From NCBI RefSeq assembly GCF_026781265.1, contig NZ_JAKUVC010000002.1, forward strand, positions 1-64,000: a DNA stretch of 64,000 nt. Direction: 5' to 3'. Position numbers and translations under genes: made by a program. This DNA comes from Streptococcus sanguinis (lineage in GTDB: Bacteria; Bacillota; Bacilli; Lactobacillales; Streptococcaceae). The notes below the pieces were generated by a model. That model ran no database searches. It saw nothing but the letters and a program-made list of their open reading frames with translations, and was not told the origin of the DNA. Below are positions 37,770 through 47,420 of this stretch, in pieces. Within the stretch, counting starts at the first letter, position 1, and every line of letters begins with the position of its first letter.

Positions 37770-38363
37770 ATGGGATTATTAGAAAAGTATCTGGATTTTT
37801 TTCCTAGTAGGTGGGCTGTAAGTGACATAAAAGAAGAGATGACTTGGGAGGAGGAATTTACCCCTAAAAGAGTTCACCACAAAGAAGTCATTAGTAGCCC
37901 TCAGAAGGAGACTGAGGGAGCAGCGTCTCTTCCCCAAGAAGGAAGTTGGAAGTTCGTGCATGAGATGATTTCTGAAGAAGGGATTGAGCTTTTAAAGAAG
38001 GCTGGGATTGATGACGAGCTAGTTTTTGAGACTGGCGATTGGGTCGCAGATCATGATTTGGGGATTTACCTGGTCCTTTATCGCTTTGGTGGCAGAACCA
38101 ACTGGAAGAAAACCTATAAGATAATCTTGCAAGGACAGGTGATTGAATTTAAGACCAAGACCATTTTTCATCAGCAGGATTTTTCTTATGAAGATGGGGA
38201 ATTCACCAAGGGAGTGATTGTCAAAAATGTCTCCAATATGCTTCTGCCCATAGCTTTCGAAGGTCAACAGCAGCGGGTGCTCCATATCATTCAAGCAGCT
38301 CTGTCAGCAGCTAGCCCAAGCTATAATACGGTCATTTACAGGGCGAACTTTGATTTGGTTTAG
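37770..38363 (+). CDS. Hypothetical protein, paralogue of the previous gene
   Basis: A 197-residue soluble protein. Residues about 1-75 are unique and charged. The rest (LGIYLVLYRF, LQGQVIEFKTKT, NVSNMLLPIAFEG, IIQAALSAASPSYNT) parallels the preceding 139-residue protein. The fold and role are unknown. Orphan immunity or effector-associated proteins often occur as such tandem variants, but nothing here proves that. AGAGGAGATA precedes the ATG. Confidence 0.72.
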   Translation: MGLLEKYLDFFPSRWAVSDIKEEMTWEEEFTPKRVHHKEVISSPQKETEGAASLPQEGSWKFVHEMISEEGIELLKKAGIDDELVFETGDWVADHDLGIYLVLYRFGGRTNWKKTYKIILQGQVIEFKTKTIFHQQDFSYEDGEFTKGVIVKNVSNMLLPIAFEGQQQRVLHIIQAALSAASPSYNTVIYRANFDLV

Positions 38364-38372
38364 GAGGGGAAG

Positions 38373-38723
38373 ATGATATATATTACAAGAGAAGATCTTT
38401 TGACTTGGCTGGAGAAACATGAGCCAGTGACCAATCGTCAGAAGGATATTGCGGCTTTTCATAAAGAACTGTCGTTTCGTCTGCAAAGAATGGACTTTCG
38501 ACCGTCTACCAGTTCAAAAGATCCTCGGAGAGATGTTTGTGAAGATCCTGACCAAGAGCTCACTGTAGCCTTTACTCAGGATGGGGAGGGGAATTATGCG
38601 ACGATTGACCAGAGTCCTGGAGGTCAGATTCTCAGCGATCAGCGTTTTAAGATGGCTTTGAAAAAAGTCTTGAACTATGATGATGACATGGTTGATCGAC
38701 TGCTATATGGAACGAAAAATTAG
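38373..38723 (+). CDS. Hypothetical protein
   Basis: A 116-residue acidic soluble protein starting MIYITREDLLTWLEKHE. No family is recognised. It starts 9 nt after the preceding gene with a GGAGGGGAAG site, so it is co-transcribed with the two paralogues. A terminator follows directly, closing this three-gene unit. Confidence 0.72.
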   Translation: MIYITREDLLTWLEKHEPVTNRQKDIAAFHKELSFRLQRMDFRPSTSSKDPRRDVCEDPDQELTVAFTQDGEGNYATIDQSPGGQILSDQRFKMALKKVLNYDDDMVDRLLYGTKN

Positions 38724-38749
38724 TCCTCTTATTCAGAGAGAGTTATCCG

Positions 38750-38776
38750 CCAGCCTTTAGGAGGCTGGTTTTTTAA
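38750..38776 (+). terminator. Terminator of the accessory unit
   Basis: CCAGCCT (38750-38756) pairs with AGGCTGG (38762-38768), followed by TTTTTT. Confidence 0.85.
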
Positions 38777-38902
38777 TTTTTCTGAGATTTAGACTCTTCA
38801 AGGATAGCTATTGCAATCGCTTTATGGTAAAATATAGAACAGATGTCCAAAAGATTTGTCTTGAAATAAAGTGACATTTAGCAACCAATCTAGGAGGCAG
38901 AT

Positions 38903-39268
38903 ATGATTGATCATTTTGAGATAAAGGTCAGGAATCTACAAATTTCAAAAGACTTTTATACAAGTTTTCTTTCTCCTCTAGGCTACAAATTGGCTTTTAG
39001 AAGTAGTTCTCTACTCAGTTTTGTTGCTCCCAACAGCCCACATCCTGGTGGAGATTTTTGGTTGGGGGAGGGAGAGCAGTCTCCGATTCACTTTGCTTTT
39101 TTGGCAGAAAACCATGAGCAGGTTCAAGCTTGTTATGAGGCTGGTTTAAAGGCAGGGGGAAAAGACAACGGTGCGCCAAATTATCGGGGGAACCTTTCAT
39201 CATATTATGCAGCCTTTGTCTTGGATCCAGATGGTAATAATGTCGAGGCAGTCTGTCATAAAGAATAA
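38903..39268 (+). CDS. VOC-family (glyoxalase/bleomycin-resistance fold) protein
   Basis: A 121-residue vicinal-oxygen-chelate protein. It starts [25 protein letters not shown], with a metal-ligand His near the N terminus, then PIHFAFLA, and ends [15 protein letters not shown] with the C-terminal Glu. It is a single VOC unit that would dimerise; the substrate is unknown. AGGAGG precedes the ATG. asnS begins 22 nt after the stop and may be co-transcribed. Confidence 0.88.
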   Translation: MIDHFEIKVRNLQISKDFYTSFLSPLGYKLAFRSSSLLSFVAPNSPHPGGDFWLGEGEQSPIHFAFLAENHEQVQACYEAGLKAGGKDNGAPNYRGNLSSYYAAFVLDPDGNNVEAVCHKE

Positions 39269-39290
39269 AAAAATAGAAAAGAGAAAAAAC

Positions 39291-40637
39291 GTGTCAAAGA
39301 AAATCGTAACAATTATTGATGTGAAAAATTATGTTGGTCAAGAAGTGACCATCGGTGCTTGGGTTGCCAATAAGTCAGGTAAGGGTAAGATTGCTTTCTT
39401 GCAGTTGCGCGATGGCTCTGCCTTTTTCCAAGGGGTGGCCTTCAAGCCTAACTTTATCGAGAAATTTGGCGAAGAGGAAGGATTGGCGAAGTTTGATACG
39501 ATTAAAAAGCTTAGCCAAGAAACTTCTGTCTATGTGACAGGGATTGTCAAGGAAGACGAGCGCTCAAAATTTGGCTACGAGCTGGACATTACAGACATCG
39601 AAATCATCGGTGAGTCAAATGACTATCCAATTACGCCCAAAGAACATGGGACTGACTTTCTCATGGACAATCGTCACTTGTGGCTGCGTTCTCGTAAGCA
39701 AGTAGCTATGATGCAAATTCGCAATGCCATCATCTATGTTACTTATGAATTCTTTGATAAGAATGGCTTTATGAAGTTTGACAGCCCAATCTTGTCAGGA
39801 AATGCAGCAGAAGACTCAACTGAGCTCTTTGAAACAGACTACTTCGGAACTCCAGCTTACTTGAGCCAATCTGGTCAGCTTTATCTGGAAGCAGGTGCTA
39901 TGGCTCTTGGTCGTGTCTTTGACTTCGGGCCTGTATTTCGTGCAGAAAAATCAAAAACCCGTCGTCATTTGACGGAGTTCTGGATGATGGATGCAGAGTA
40001 TTCATACTTGACGCATGATGAGTCACTTGACTTGCAAGAAGCTTATGTTAAAGCCTTGATCCAAGGCGTGCTTGACCGTGCTCCTCAAGCTTTGGAAACA
40101 CTGGAACGTGATGTAGATCTTTTGAAACGCTATATTGCTGAGCCTTTCAAGCGTGTTAGCTATGATGAAGCGATTGATCTCTTGCAAGCTCATGAAAATG
40201 ATGAGGATGCAGATTATGAGCATCTTGAACATGGAGATGACTTTGGTTCACCGCATGAAACATGGATTTCAAACCACTTTGGTGTACCAACCTTTGTCGT
40301 GAACTACCCAGCAGCTATCAAGGCTTTCTACATGAAGCCTGTTCCTAGAAATCCAGACCGTGTCCTTTGTGCAGACCTACTTGCACCAGAAGGCTACGGT
40401 GAAATCATCGGTGGTTCTATGCGTGAGGAAGACTACGATGCTCTTGTTGCTAAAATGAATAACCTTGGTATGGATACGACAGAATATGAATTCTACCTTG
40501 ATCTTCGTAAGTATGGAACAGTTCCACATGGTGGCTTCGGTATCGGTATCGAGCGTATGGTAACCTTTGTAGCAGGAACCAAGCATATCCGTGAAGCCAT
40601 TCCATTCCCACGTATGCTGCACCGTATTAAACCGTAA
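39291..40637 (+). CDS. asnS: Asparaginyl-tRNA synthetase
   Basis: AsnRS charges tRNA-Asn with asparagine. The 448-residue class IIb enzyme has an N-terminal OB-fold anticodon-binding domain ([22 protein letters not shown]), motif 2 [19 protein letters not shown], and motif 3 GFGIGIERM. The GTG at 39291 is preferred: it gives the normal N terminus and length. The upstream open frame, which reads through the VOC gene, would add 40 unrelated residues. Confidence 0.96.
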   Translation: MSKKIVTIIDVKNYVGQEVTIGAWVANKSGKGKIAFLQLRDGSAFFQGVAFKPNFIEKFGEEEGLAKFDTIKKLSQETSVYVTGIVKEDERSKFGYELDITDIEIIGESNDYPITPKEHGTDFLMDNRHLWLRSRKQVAMMQIRNAIIYVTYEFFDKNGFMKFDSPILSGNAAEDSTELFETDYFGTPAYLSQSGQLYLEAGAMALGRVFDFGPVFRAEKSKTRRHLTEFWMMDAEYSYLTHDESLDLQEAYVKALIQGVLDRAPQALETLERDVDLLKRYIAEPFKRVSYDEAIDLLQAHENDEDADYEHLEHGDDFGSPHETWISNHFGVPTFVVNYPAAIKAFYMKPVPRNPDRVLCADLLAPEGYGEIIGGSMREEDYDALVAKMNNLGMDTTEYEFYLDLRKYGTVPHGGFGIGIERMVTFVAGTKHIREAIPFPRMLHRIKP

Positions 40638-40644
40638 ATCAATG

Positions 40645-40667
40645 AAAACGCCCAGGGGGCGTTTTTT
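40645..40667 (+). terminator. Terminator after asnS
   Basis: AAAACGCCC (40645-40653) pairs with GGGCGTTTT across an AGG loop and is followed by further T residues. Confidence 0.88.
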
Positions 40668-40762
40668 CAAAGCACTAGAAAGAAGAGGTGGAGATCATGT
40701 AAACAGCAGATTAACAAGTGACAAAGGATAGAAATGAAAAAACACTTGTTAAAGGAGAAAAT

Positions 40763-41950
40763 ATGTTTAAAAAAAGTTATCGGAAAAATATCGGCCTGAT
40801 GGCTGGAGTTGAATTTTTTGCCTTTCTAGGCATTACTAGTTTTTGGATTTTATTTCTCAGTAAAAACGGAATGTCACTTTGGCAGATTGGGCTTTTGGAA
40901 AGTATTTTTCATGCGACTAGCGTTATTTGTGAAATTCCTTCTGGGATGTTGGCGGATCGCTTTTCCTACAAGACCAATCTGTATCTGAGCCGGATAGCCG
41001 GGATTGTGTCTTCTGTTCTCATGTTGGCCGGGCAGGGGAACTTTTGGATCTATGCACTGGCTATGGTGATTAGTGCTTGGTCCTATAATTTTGATTCGGG
41101 GACAAGCGCAGCCATGGTCTATGATTCATCTGTGGAGGCCGGACTCAAGGAACGTTACTTATCCATCTCCAGTTTTATGTCTGGGGTGGCTGAAGCGACT
41201 CGGTCTTTGGGAACGGTCTGGGCTGGATTTTTTGTCCACGGACAATTGTATCTGACCTACTATATCATGATTGGGACTTCCATCATCGTTCTATTTTTGA
41301 CCTGGATGCTGAAAGAACCTAGTTTCAAAGCAGAGAAAGCAGAACGTCTGACCATGAAAAAGATTATCTGGGCTGTCAAAGAGGAGTTGCATAGGAATCC
41401 CAGTCTTTTTATCTGGATGATTTTGTCTCAAATCATCTGCACCTTGATGTGTATGTTTTATTTTTATTATCAGAATCAATTGCCTGACTTAAAAGATTGG
41501 CAGATTTCGGTAGTCATGCTGATTGGCAGTGCTTTGAATATCTTAGCAGTCTATCTGGCGAGTGTGATTGGAAAGAAGTATTCTGCCCTAAAACTCTTTC
41601 CTACAGTGGTCCTTCTAACTGGAGCAAGCTACCTGTTGTCCTATTTTGGAACGCCAGTTATCTATATTTTGATTTATCTAATCAGCAACGCCTTGTATGC
41701 TCTTTTCCAGCCGATTTTTGACAATGATTTGCAAAAGCAGCTGCCAAGTGAGGTACGGGCGACCATGCTTAGTGTCTACTCTATGATGTTCAGTCTGAGT
41801 ATGATTGTCATTTTCCCTGTAACGGGCTGGTTGATTGATTACTTTGGCTTTGACTGGACTTTTATAGTTTTAGGCGGCTTCTTATTAGCAACGACACCTT
41901 TTTTGTATATAGGTCTAAAGAAAATAAGCCAGAACTTACAAGAAGTCTAA
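40763..41950 (+). CDS. Major facilitator superfamily transporter
   Basis: A 395-residue protein with about 12 hydrophobic helices. The loop 2-3 motif reads SGMLADRFSYKTN (the MFS GxLaDrxGrr signature). It is probably a drug or metabolite exporter; the substrate is unknown. The ATG at 40763 follows AAAGGAGAAAAT; the in-frame start 15 codons upstream lacks a good site. A hairpin terminator follows. Confidence 0.88.
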   Translation: MFKKSYRKNIGLMAGVEFFAFLGITSFWILFLSKNGMSLWQIGLLESIFHATSVICEIPSGMLADRFSYKTNLYLSRIAGIVSSVLMLAGQGNFWIYALAMVISAWSYNFDSGTSAAMVYDSSVEAGLKERYLSISSFMSGVAEATRSLGTVWAGFFVHGQLYLTYYIMIGTSIIVLFLTWMLKEPSFKAEKAERLTMKKIIWAVKEELHRNPSLFIWMILSQIICTLMCMFYFYYQNQLPDLKDWQISVVMLIGSALNILAVYLASVIGKKYSALKLFPTVVLLTGASYLLSYFGTPVIYILIYLISNALYALFQPIFDNDLQKQLPSEVRATMLSVYSMMFSLSMIVIFPVTGWLIDYFGFDWTFIVLGGFLLATTPFLYIGLKKISQNLQEV

Positions 41951-41957
41951 TATTAAT

Positions 41958-41993
41958 GTTCTCTTTCTGCTGGTCAGAAGGAGAATATTTTTT
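41958..41993 (+). terminator. Terminator after MFS gene
   Basis: TTCTCTTTCTG (41959-41969) pairs with CAGAAGGAGAA (41975-41985) with one wobble, followed by TATTTTTT. Confidence 0.82.
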
Positions 41994-42046
41994 AGCCTTT
42001 GAAAATTATGGTAAAATAAATACAGTTTAATGGAGAAGTAGGAAGT

Positions 42047-43789
42047 ATGAAAGATTTATTGAAATATTTCAAGGGCTATATCAGGGAGTCTTTGCTGGGA
42101 CCCTTGTTTAAGCTCTTGGAGGCCAGTTTTGAACTCTTGGTTCCGCTTTTGATTGCGGGTATTGTTGATGAGACCATTCCTAGACACGACAGCTCCCATC
42201 TCTACTGGATGGTTTTTCTTTTGATGGGCTTGGCTACGCTGGGCGTGGTAGTAGCGGTGGTGGCCCAGTATTATTCGTCAAAGGCGGCAGTGGGCTTTAC
42301 TCGTCAGATGACAGGTGACCTCTATCAAAAGATTCTGCGCTTGCCCAAGGCTAGTCGGGATGAGCTGACGACCTCTAGCCTGGTGACTCGGCTGACGAGC
42401 GACACCTACCAGATTCAGACAGGAATCAATCAATTTCTTCGTCTCTTTCTGCGGGCGCCCATTATCGTTTTTGGCTCCATCATCATGGCCTTTACTATCA
42501 GTCCGGTCATTACCTTGTGGTTCTTGCTCATGGTGGCAATTTTAACGGCTATTATCGTTCTCATGTCACGTCTGATGAATCCTCTCTACGCCAAGATTCG
42601 TCAGCTGACAGATCAATTGGTCAATTTGACGCGTGAGCAGCTGCAGGGCATGCGGGTTATACGAGCTTTCGGTCAGACCCAGCGCGAGGTTCAGACCTTT
42701 CGCAATCGCAACGAGCTCTATAAAACCTGGCAAATTAGGACGGGAGCTTTGGCTAGTCTGATTAGCCCTCTGACCTTTCTTACGGTCAATGGTACCCTGA
42801 TTGCTGTGATTTGGCAGGGGAATACCTTTATCGGCAAGGGATTGCTAACCCAGGGGATGCTAGTGGCCTTGGTTAATTATTTATTGCAAATTTTGGTGGA
42901 ATTGCTCAAGCTGGCTATGCTGGTCAATTCACTCAATCAAAGCTATATCAGTGCAGGTCGTATCAGTCAGGTATTCGAGCAAGCAGAAGAAGATGTTCTG
43001 CAGGAATTAGTGCAGGAAACCGCTCTGCCGAATCAAGCCATTAAAGTCAAGCAGGTCAGCTTTTCCTATCCAAATGCAGCTAGTCCAGCCCTGACAGGTC
43101 TGACTTTTGATTTGAAAAACGGCCAGACTTTGGGAGTTATTGGCGGAACAGGATCAGGTAAATCTACCCTGGTTCAGCTGCTGGCCCATCTCTATCCTGT
43201 GGCTGCTGGTCAGTTGACCATCTTTTCCCAAGGACGCAGTCCTAAAAATCTGAGCGAATTGCGGTCTTGGATTAGTCTTGTGCCTCAGAAGGCGGAGCTT
43301 TTTCAAGGAACTGTTCGCTCCAATCTGACTTTAGGATTGTCAACCAAGCCAACAGATGCAGACTTGTGGCAGGCTTTAGAGATTGCTCAGGCGGCGGACT
43401 TTGTCTCTCAGAAGGAAGGTGGCTTGGATGCGACTGTAGAGGCCTTTGGTCGGAATTTTTCTGGCGGTCAGCGTCAGCGTTTAACCATTGCCAGAGCTGT
43501 CTTGCGGAGGGCACCTTTCTTGGTTTTAGATGATGCGACCTCAGCTCTGGACTATTTGACAGAGGCTAGACTCTTGCAGGCTATTAAGAATGAATTGACA
43601 GAGACCAGTCTGGTCTTGATCTCTCAGCGGACCAATAGCTTGCGCTCAGCGGATCAAATTTTAGTCCTAGATAAGGGAGAGCAGGTGGCCCTTGGTCGCC
43701 ATGAGGAACTCTTAATCAGCTCTGCCATTTACCGAGAAATCCATGACTCACAGCATAGTCAGGAAGAGGAGGACAAGCATGAAGCATAA
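42047..43789 (+). CDS. Heterodimeric ABC exporter subunit (degenerate ATP site)
   Basis: A 580-residue half-transporter: exporter membrane domain (about 10-310) then ATPase. Walker A is GGTGSGKS, the signature FSGGQRQR, and Walker B LVLDDATSALD has Asp in place of the catalytic Glu. It pairs with the next gene, which overlaps its 3' end by 11 nt. This is the second such pair in the window; the two are clearly divergent in sequence and probably differ in substrate. Confidence 0.9.
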   Translation: MKDLLKYFKGYIRESLLGPLFKLLEASFELLVPLLIAGIVDETIPRHDSSHLYWMVFLLMGLATLGVVVAVVAQYYSSKAAVGFTRQMTGDLYQKILRLPKASRDELTTSSLVTRLTSDTYQIQTGINQFLRLFLRAPIIVFGSIIMAFTISPVITLWFLLMVAILTAIIVLMSRLMNPLYAKIRQLTDQLVNLTREQLQGMRVIRAFGQTQREVQTFRNRNELYKTWQIRTGALASLISPLTFLTVNGTLIAVIWQGNTFIGKGLLTQGMLVALVNYLLQILVELLKLAMLVNSLNQSYISAGRISQVFEQAEEDVLQELVQETALPNQAIKVKQVSFSYPNAASPALTGLTFDLKNGQTLGVIGGTGSGKSTLVQLLAHLYPVAAGQLTIFSQGRSPKNLSELRSWISLVPQKAELFQGTVRSNLTLGLSTKPTDADLWQALEIAQAADFVSQKEGGLDATVEAFGRNFSGGQRQRLTIARAVLRRAPFLVLDDATSALDYLTEARLLQAIKNELTETSLVLISQRTNSLRSADQILVLDKGEQVALGRHEELLISSAIYREIHDSQHSQEEEDKHEA

Positions 43790-45515
43790 GACATCATCTA
43801 GCAGTTTGAGGCGTTTGACTCGAGATTTGCTGCAGGCGCGCTGGCTCTTTCTCCTAGCTAGTCTGGGAACGGTGGCTCAAGTGGCTCTGACTGTTCTTCT
43901 CCCAGTTTTAATCGGAAATGCGGTTGATAGTGTTCTTCTTCCTCAAGCGGAGAAGCATGTGATGCCGATTTTGGGCCAGATGTTGCTGGTTATCTTAGCC
44001 AATACGCTGATTCAGTGGCTCAATCCCTTGCTCTATAATGAGCTGGTCTATCGCTATAGCCAGCAGCTCCGTCAAGGCGTCATCAAGAAAGTGCACTATC
44101 TGCCTTTGGCTTATCTGGATCGGCAGGGAACTGGCGACTTGGTTAGTCGGGTGACGACGGACTTGGAGCAGCTCAGCAATGGCCTGCTTATGGTTTTCAA
44201 TCAATTTTTTGTGGGTTTGCTGACAATTTTAGTGACTATCATTAGCATGGCCAGATTGGACTTTTTCCTCTTGCTTTTGGTTCTGCTTTTGACGCCCCTT
44301 TCTCTCTTCTTAGCTCGCTTTATTGCTAGAAAGAGTTTTAGCTTTTTCCAACGGCAGACACAGGCGAGAGGGGCACAGACCCAGTTGATTGAGGAAAGTC
44401 TGACCCAGGAAAGTTTGATTCAGGCTTTTAATGCTCAGGAGCAGTTTGATACAGCTTTTACTCGCAGTAATCAAACTTATGCAGACTATTCGCAGGCGGC
44501 TATTTTCTATTCTTCGACGGTTAATCCTTCGACTCGTTTTATCAATGCCCTGATCTATGCTTTGATTGTGGGCTTTGGGGCTGTCCGAATCATTCAGGGA
44601 ACAGGTTTTACGGTCGGGCAGCTGGTAACCTTTCTCAACTATGTCAACCAGTACACCAAGCCTTTCAATGATATATCGTCTGTCATGTCGGAATTGCAGA
44701 GCGCTTTAGCTTGTGCGGAGCGGATTTACAGCGTTTTGGACCAAGAAGAAATAGCTGAGCCCGGTCAGGAAATCCTCCAGTCGGAAGATGTCAAAGGACA
44801 GATTAGCTTTGAGCATGTGGCTTTTGGCTATGAGCCTGGAAAAGAGCTGATTCAGGATTTGAATATAAGGATTCCAGCAGCTAGCAAGGTCGCAATTGTC
44901 GGGCCAACTGGTGCTGGCAAGTCTACCTTGATTAATCTCCTCATGCGCTTTTACAATGTAGACAGTGGTCTTATTTCGCTAGACGATGTTCCCATCACAC
45001 ATTACACCAGAGCTTCTTATCGTCAGCAGTTTGGTATGGTACTGCAAGAGACTTGGCTCAAGACGGCGACTATTCACGACAACATAGCTTTTGGCCGGCC
45101 AGATGCCAGCCGAGAAGAGGTCATTGCAGCTGCCAAGTCGGCCAACGCGCATTTCTTTATTCAGCAGCTACCTCAGGGGTATGACACCTATCTGGCGGAT
45201 GCTGGGGACTCACTGTCTCAAGGTCAGCGGCAGCTCTTGACCATTGCCCGTGTCTTCCTTTCGGTTCCTAAAATCCTAATCTTGGATGAGGCGACTTCCT
45301 CTATCGATACCCGGACAGAAGTCTTGATTCAGGAGGCTTTCAGCAAGCTCATGGTTGGTCGTACTAGCTTCATCATTGCCCATCGCCTGTCCACTATTCA
45401 AAATGCTGACATCATCCTCGTCATGGTAGATGGTGATATCGTCGAGCATGGTAATCATCAGGAGCTCATGGCAGCCAGAGGTGTTTATTACCAAATGCAG
45501 ACGGCGCAGGAGTAG
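43779..45515 (+). CDS. Heterodimeric ABC exporter subunit (catalytic)
   Basis: A 578-residue half-transporter with Walker A GPTGAGKS, signature LSQGQRQ and a canonical Walker B LILDEATSSID. Its consensus Glu complements the degenerate partner, while its own signature departs from LSGGQ. The ATG at 43779 lies behind AGGAAGAGGAGG inside the partner gene; the frame's earlier start at 43743 has no such site. A bidirectional terminator follows. Confidence 0.92.
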   Translation: MKHKTSSSSLRRLTRDLLQARWLFLLASLGTVAQVALTVLLPVLIGNAVDSVLLPQAEKHVMPILGQMLLVILANTLIQWLNPLLYNELVYRYSQQLRQGVIKKVHYLPLAYLDRQGTGDLVSRVTTDLEQLSNGLLMVFNQFFVGLLTILVTIISMARLDFFLLLLVLLLTPLSLFLARFIARKSFSFFQRQTQARGAQTQLIEESLTQESLIQAFNAQEQFDTAFTRSNQTYADYSQAAIFYSSTVNPSTRFINALIYALIVGFGAVRIIQGTGFTVGQLVTFLNYVNQYTKPFNDISSVMSELQSALACAERIYSVLDQEEIAEPGQEILQSEDVKGQISFEHVAFGYEPGKELIQDLNIRIPAASKVAIVGPTGAGKSTLINLLMRFYNVDSGLISLDDVPITHYTRASYRQQFGMVLQETWLKTATIHDNIAFGRPDASREEVIAAAKSANAHFFIQQLPQGYDTYLADAGDSLSQGQRQLLTIARVFLSVPKILILDEATSSIDTRTEVLIQEAFSKLMVGRTSFIIAHRLSTIQNADIILVMVDGDIVEHGNHQELMAARGVYYQMQTAQE

Positions 45516-45561
45516 AAGGAAGAGCTTTATTAAAGTTCACAGATTGATACTAAACAAAACT

Positions 45562-45588
45562 AAAAGAGTTGGATTTCCAACTCTTTTT
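45562..45588. terminator. Bidirectional terminator, ABC exporter/ABC-F
   Basis: AAAAGAGTTGG (45562-45572) pairs with CCAACTCTTTT (from 45577) across ATTT, with T tracts on both strands, between convergent genes. Confidence 0.88.
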
Positions 45589-45590
45589 GC

Positions 45591-47117
45591 TTATAGTTCA
45601 ACTTCTTCCAATCCCTCCTCCGTAAGTCGATAAATCTTCTGGCAGACTTCTTTGAGAAAGATTCGGTCGTGGGAGACAGCGATAATGGCGCCAGGATAGG
45701 TCGCCAAAAGCTGGCGAACCTGAGGCTGAGAGGTGGGAGAGAAGTTGCGGGTTGGTTCGTCCAGAAGGAGGACATTGGGACGATCTAGGACAAGTTTGAG
45801 CAGGAGGAGCTTGGCTTTTTGGCCACCGGAAAGCTGCTCAATCGGGTGGCGGGCCTCGTCGCGCGTGAACTGGAGGCTAGCTAGATGAGTCAGGATTTTC
45901 TCCTCCTGGGACTTGTCGCCAGAGGGAGCCAGAAAGTCCAAAGGGCTGCTCTCATCAGCCAGCAAGTCGCCGTAATGCTGGGGCATGTAGCCGACCCGAA
46001 TATCTGTCCGCTCACGCAGGAACTTCCATATTTCTTTAAGCAGAGTAGATTTGCCTGCACCATTAGTACCAATTAGTCCGATTTTTTCCTGGCCACAGAC
46101 CTCCAGAGTCAGATTTTCCGCCAGTTGTCGTTCGTTTGTTTTCAGCTTCATTCCTTCTAATTTGAGGATTCTTTTGGTCAATGGCAGAGCTTCTATATCT
46201 GAGAAGTGAAGGCTGATGGCATCTTCCTGTGTCGGAATTTCTGTCATTTCAGCGCCTGCCTTTTCAAATCGTTTGCCCTGCGAGAGGACGTTTTTCATTT
46301 TCTTAGCCACCAGTCGACCTGCAGTAGCGTCATGGGTGTTTCGTAAAGTATGCTCCACACTCTGCTTAACCCGTCGGTGTTTTTCCATGGTCTTTGCGTG
46401 TTCTTCCCGCTCTTTCCGTGCTAGTTGCCCTTGTTTTTCAAAAGCCTCCTGACGCTGATGGCGGTAATTTTTATAGTCCAGACTCTTGACACTGGTTCTA
46501 GCCTCCTGCTTCTTTTTGATTCGCTCCAGATGAACAATCTTGGTCGCAGCTTGAGCGAGAAAGTGCTCGTCGTGAGAGACGAAAAGAACCGTTCTCTGGC
46601 TGTGGCTGATAAAGCTTTCCAGCCAAGTCAGAGTTTCGAGATCAAGGTCATTAGAGGGCTCGTCAAGAAAGAGAATGTCCCAATCGCTGGCTAGTTTCTT
46701 GATGAGTTGGACCTTGAGCTTTTCTCCTCCAGATAGGCTAGAGAGCTGCTGCTGACTGGCAAAACGCTGGCTGTCAAAGTTGAGCTCTCCAGCATAGCGA
46801 TAGAGCTTGGCATAGTCTAGCTCTGTCTCAAAATCAGCAAAGAAATAGTCATTGAGCGTTAGTTGGGCATCTTCTGAAGGCAACTGCTGGGGCAGGTAGA
46901 CAGCAGCAGTATAGGACTTATTAATCTGTCCGCTGTAGCTGACATAGGGACTGACCAGTCGCTCGTCTAGTAGGAGCTTGAGCAGGGTGGACTTGCCATT
47001 GCCCTCCTCACCGATAATAGCGACCTTGTCTCCTTGATTGACAGTCAGTGACAAATCTTTGACTAACTCTTTCAGGTCTTTTAGGTGGGTGATCGTTAGA
47101 TTTCTTATTTGAAGCAT
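45591..47117 (-). CDS. ABC-F family ATPase (putative ribosome-protection type)
   Basis: A 508-residue protein with two ATPase domains and no membrane segment, the ABC-F layout. The first Walker A is GEEGNGKS, with signature LSGGEK and FLDEPSNDLD. A charged linker of about 80 residues rich in Lys/Arg/Glu follows (KYRHQRQEAFEKQ-like). The second Walker A is GTNGAGKS, with LSGGQK and LLDEPT. ABC-F proteins act on the ribosome; some give resistance to lincosamide, streptogramin or pleuromutilin drugs. The long attenuator-like leader argues for an inducible, drug-responsive gene. The exact subtype is unknown. Confidence 0.88.
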   Translation of the reverse strand: MLQIRNLTITHLKDLKELVKDLSLTVNQGDKVAIIGEEGNGKSTLLKLLLDERLVSPYVSYSGQINKSYTAAVYLPQQLPSEDAQLTLNDYFFADFETELDYAKLYRYAGELNFDSQRFASQQQLSSLSGGEKLKVQLIKKLASDWDILFLDEPSNDLDLETLTWLESFISHSQRTVLFVSHDEHFLAQAATKIVHLERIKKKQEARTSVKSLDYKNYRHQRQEAFEKQGQLARKEREEHAKTMEKHRRVKQSVEHTLRNTHDATAGRLVAKKMKNVLSQGKRFEKAGAEMTEIPTQEDAISLHFSDIEALPLTKRILKLEGMKLKTNERQLAENLTLEVCGQEKIGLIGTNGAGKSTLLKEIWKFLRERTDIRVGYMPQHYGDLLADESSPLDFLAPSGDKSQEEKILTHLASLQFTRDEARHPIEQLSGGQKAKLLLLKLVLDRPNVLLLDEPTRNFSPTSQPQVRQLLATYPGAIIAVSHDRIFLKEVCQKIYRLTEEGLEEVEL

Positions 47118-47139
47118 AGATGTCTCCTTCGTTTTATAA

Positions 47140-47176
47140 CAAAAAATACAGCCCTGCTTTATTTAGCAGAGCTGTT
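47140..47176 (-). terminator. Leader terminator (attenuator) of ABC-F gene
   Basis: On the reverse strand ACAGCTCTGC (47166-47175) pairs with GCAGGGCTGT (47148-47157, one wobble) and runs into TATTTTTT. It lies between the promoter and the start codon at 47117, with the ribosome site (47124-47129) after it. That position marks it as a conditional terminator. Confidence 0.75.
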
Positions 47177-47232
47177 TTTAGTTGCACAAAGCAGACACAA
47201 GAGTGTCTAAGTAGGAATATTCGTCTATAGGC

Positions 47233-47296
47233 TTCTAGCTTGCACTGTCATAGGAGTGACAGGATTGATCTAAAGATAAGCAAATAGAAGCTAGAA
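47233..47296 (-). promoter_or_regulatory. Long leader stem with internal hairpin
   Basis: TTCTAGCTT (47233-47241) and AAGCTAGAA (47288-47296) are perfect complements. CTGTCA/TGACAG (47245-47250/47257-47262) forms a hairpin between them. The outer strand overlaps the stop codon of the leader ORF, so ribosome position could alter folding. Confidence 0.6.
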
Positions 47297-47335
47297 AGCA
47301 CCGAAAACGAACATACCGCGGGTATGCAGAAACAT
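47291..47335 (-). CDS. Leader peptide ORF upstream of ABC-F gene
   Basis: A 14-codon ORF, MFLHTRGMFVFGAF, lies in the ABC-F leader. Its CATACC/GGTATG segment (47312-47317/47321-47326) is a hairpin, and its stop lies inside the long leader stem. No close Shine-Dalgarno is seen; AAAGGAAA is more than 20 nt upstream. It could be a regulatory upstream ORF read by drug-stalled ribosomes. Confidence 0.4.
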   Translation of the reverse strand: MFLHTRGMFVFGAF

Positions 47336-47375
47336 GACAAAATCTACTAAATAAAGTTTCCTTTAAAAAATAGAC

Positions 47376-47387
47376 TTAATTTTTCAT
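47376..47387 (-). CDS. Three-codon upstream ORF (MKN)
   Basis: ATG AAA AAT TAA starts about 11 nt after a GGAGGT site and is the first start codon after the predicted transcription start. It could be a minimal regulatory ORF or chance. Confidence 0.3.
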   Translation of the reverse strand: MKN

Positions 47388-47420
47388 GTCTCCGTGTACC
47401 TCCGAAATAGTTCTGTCTTA

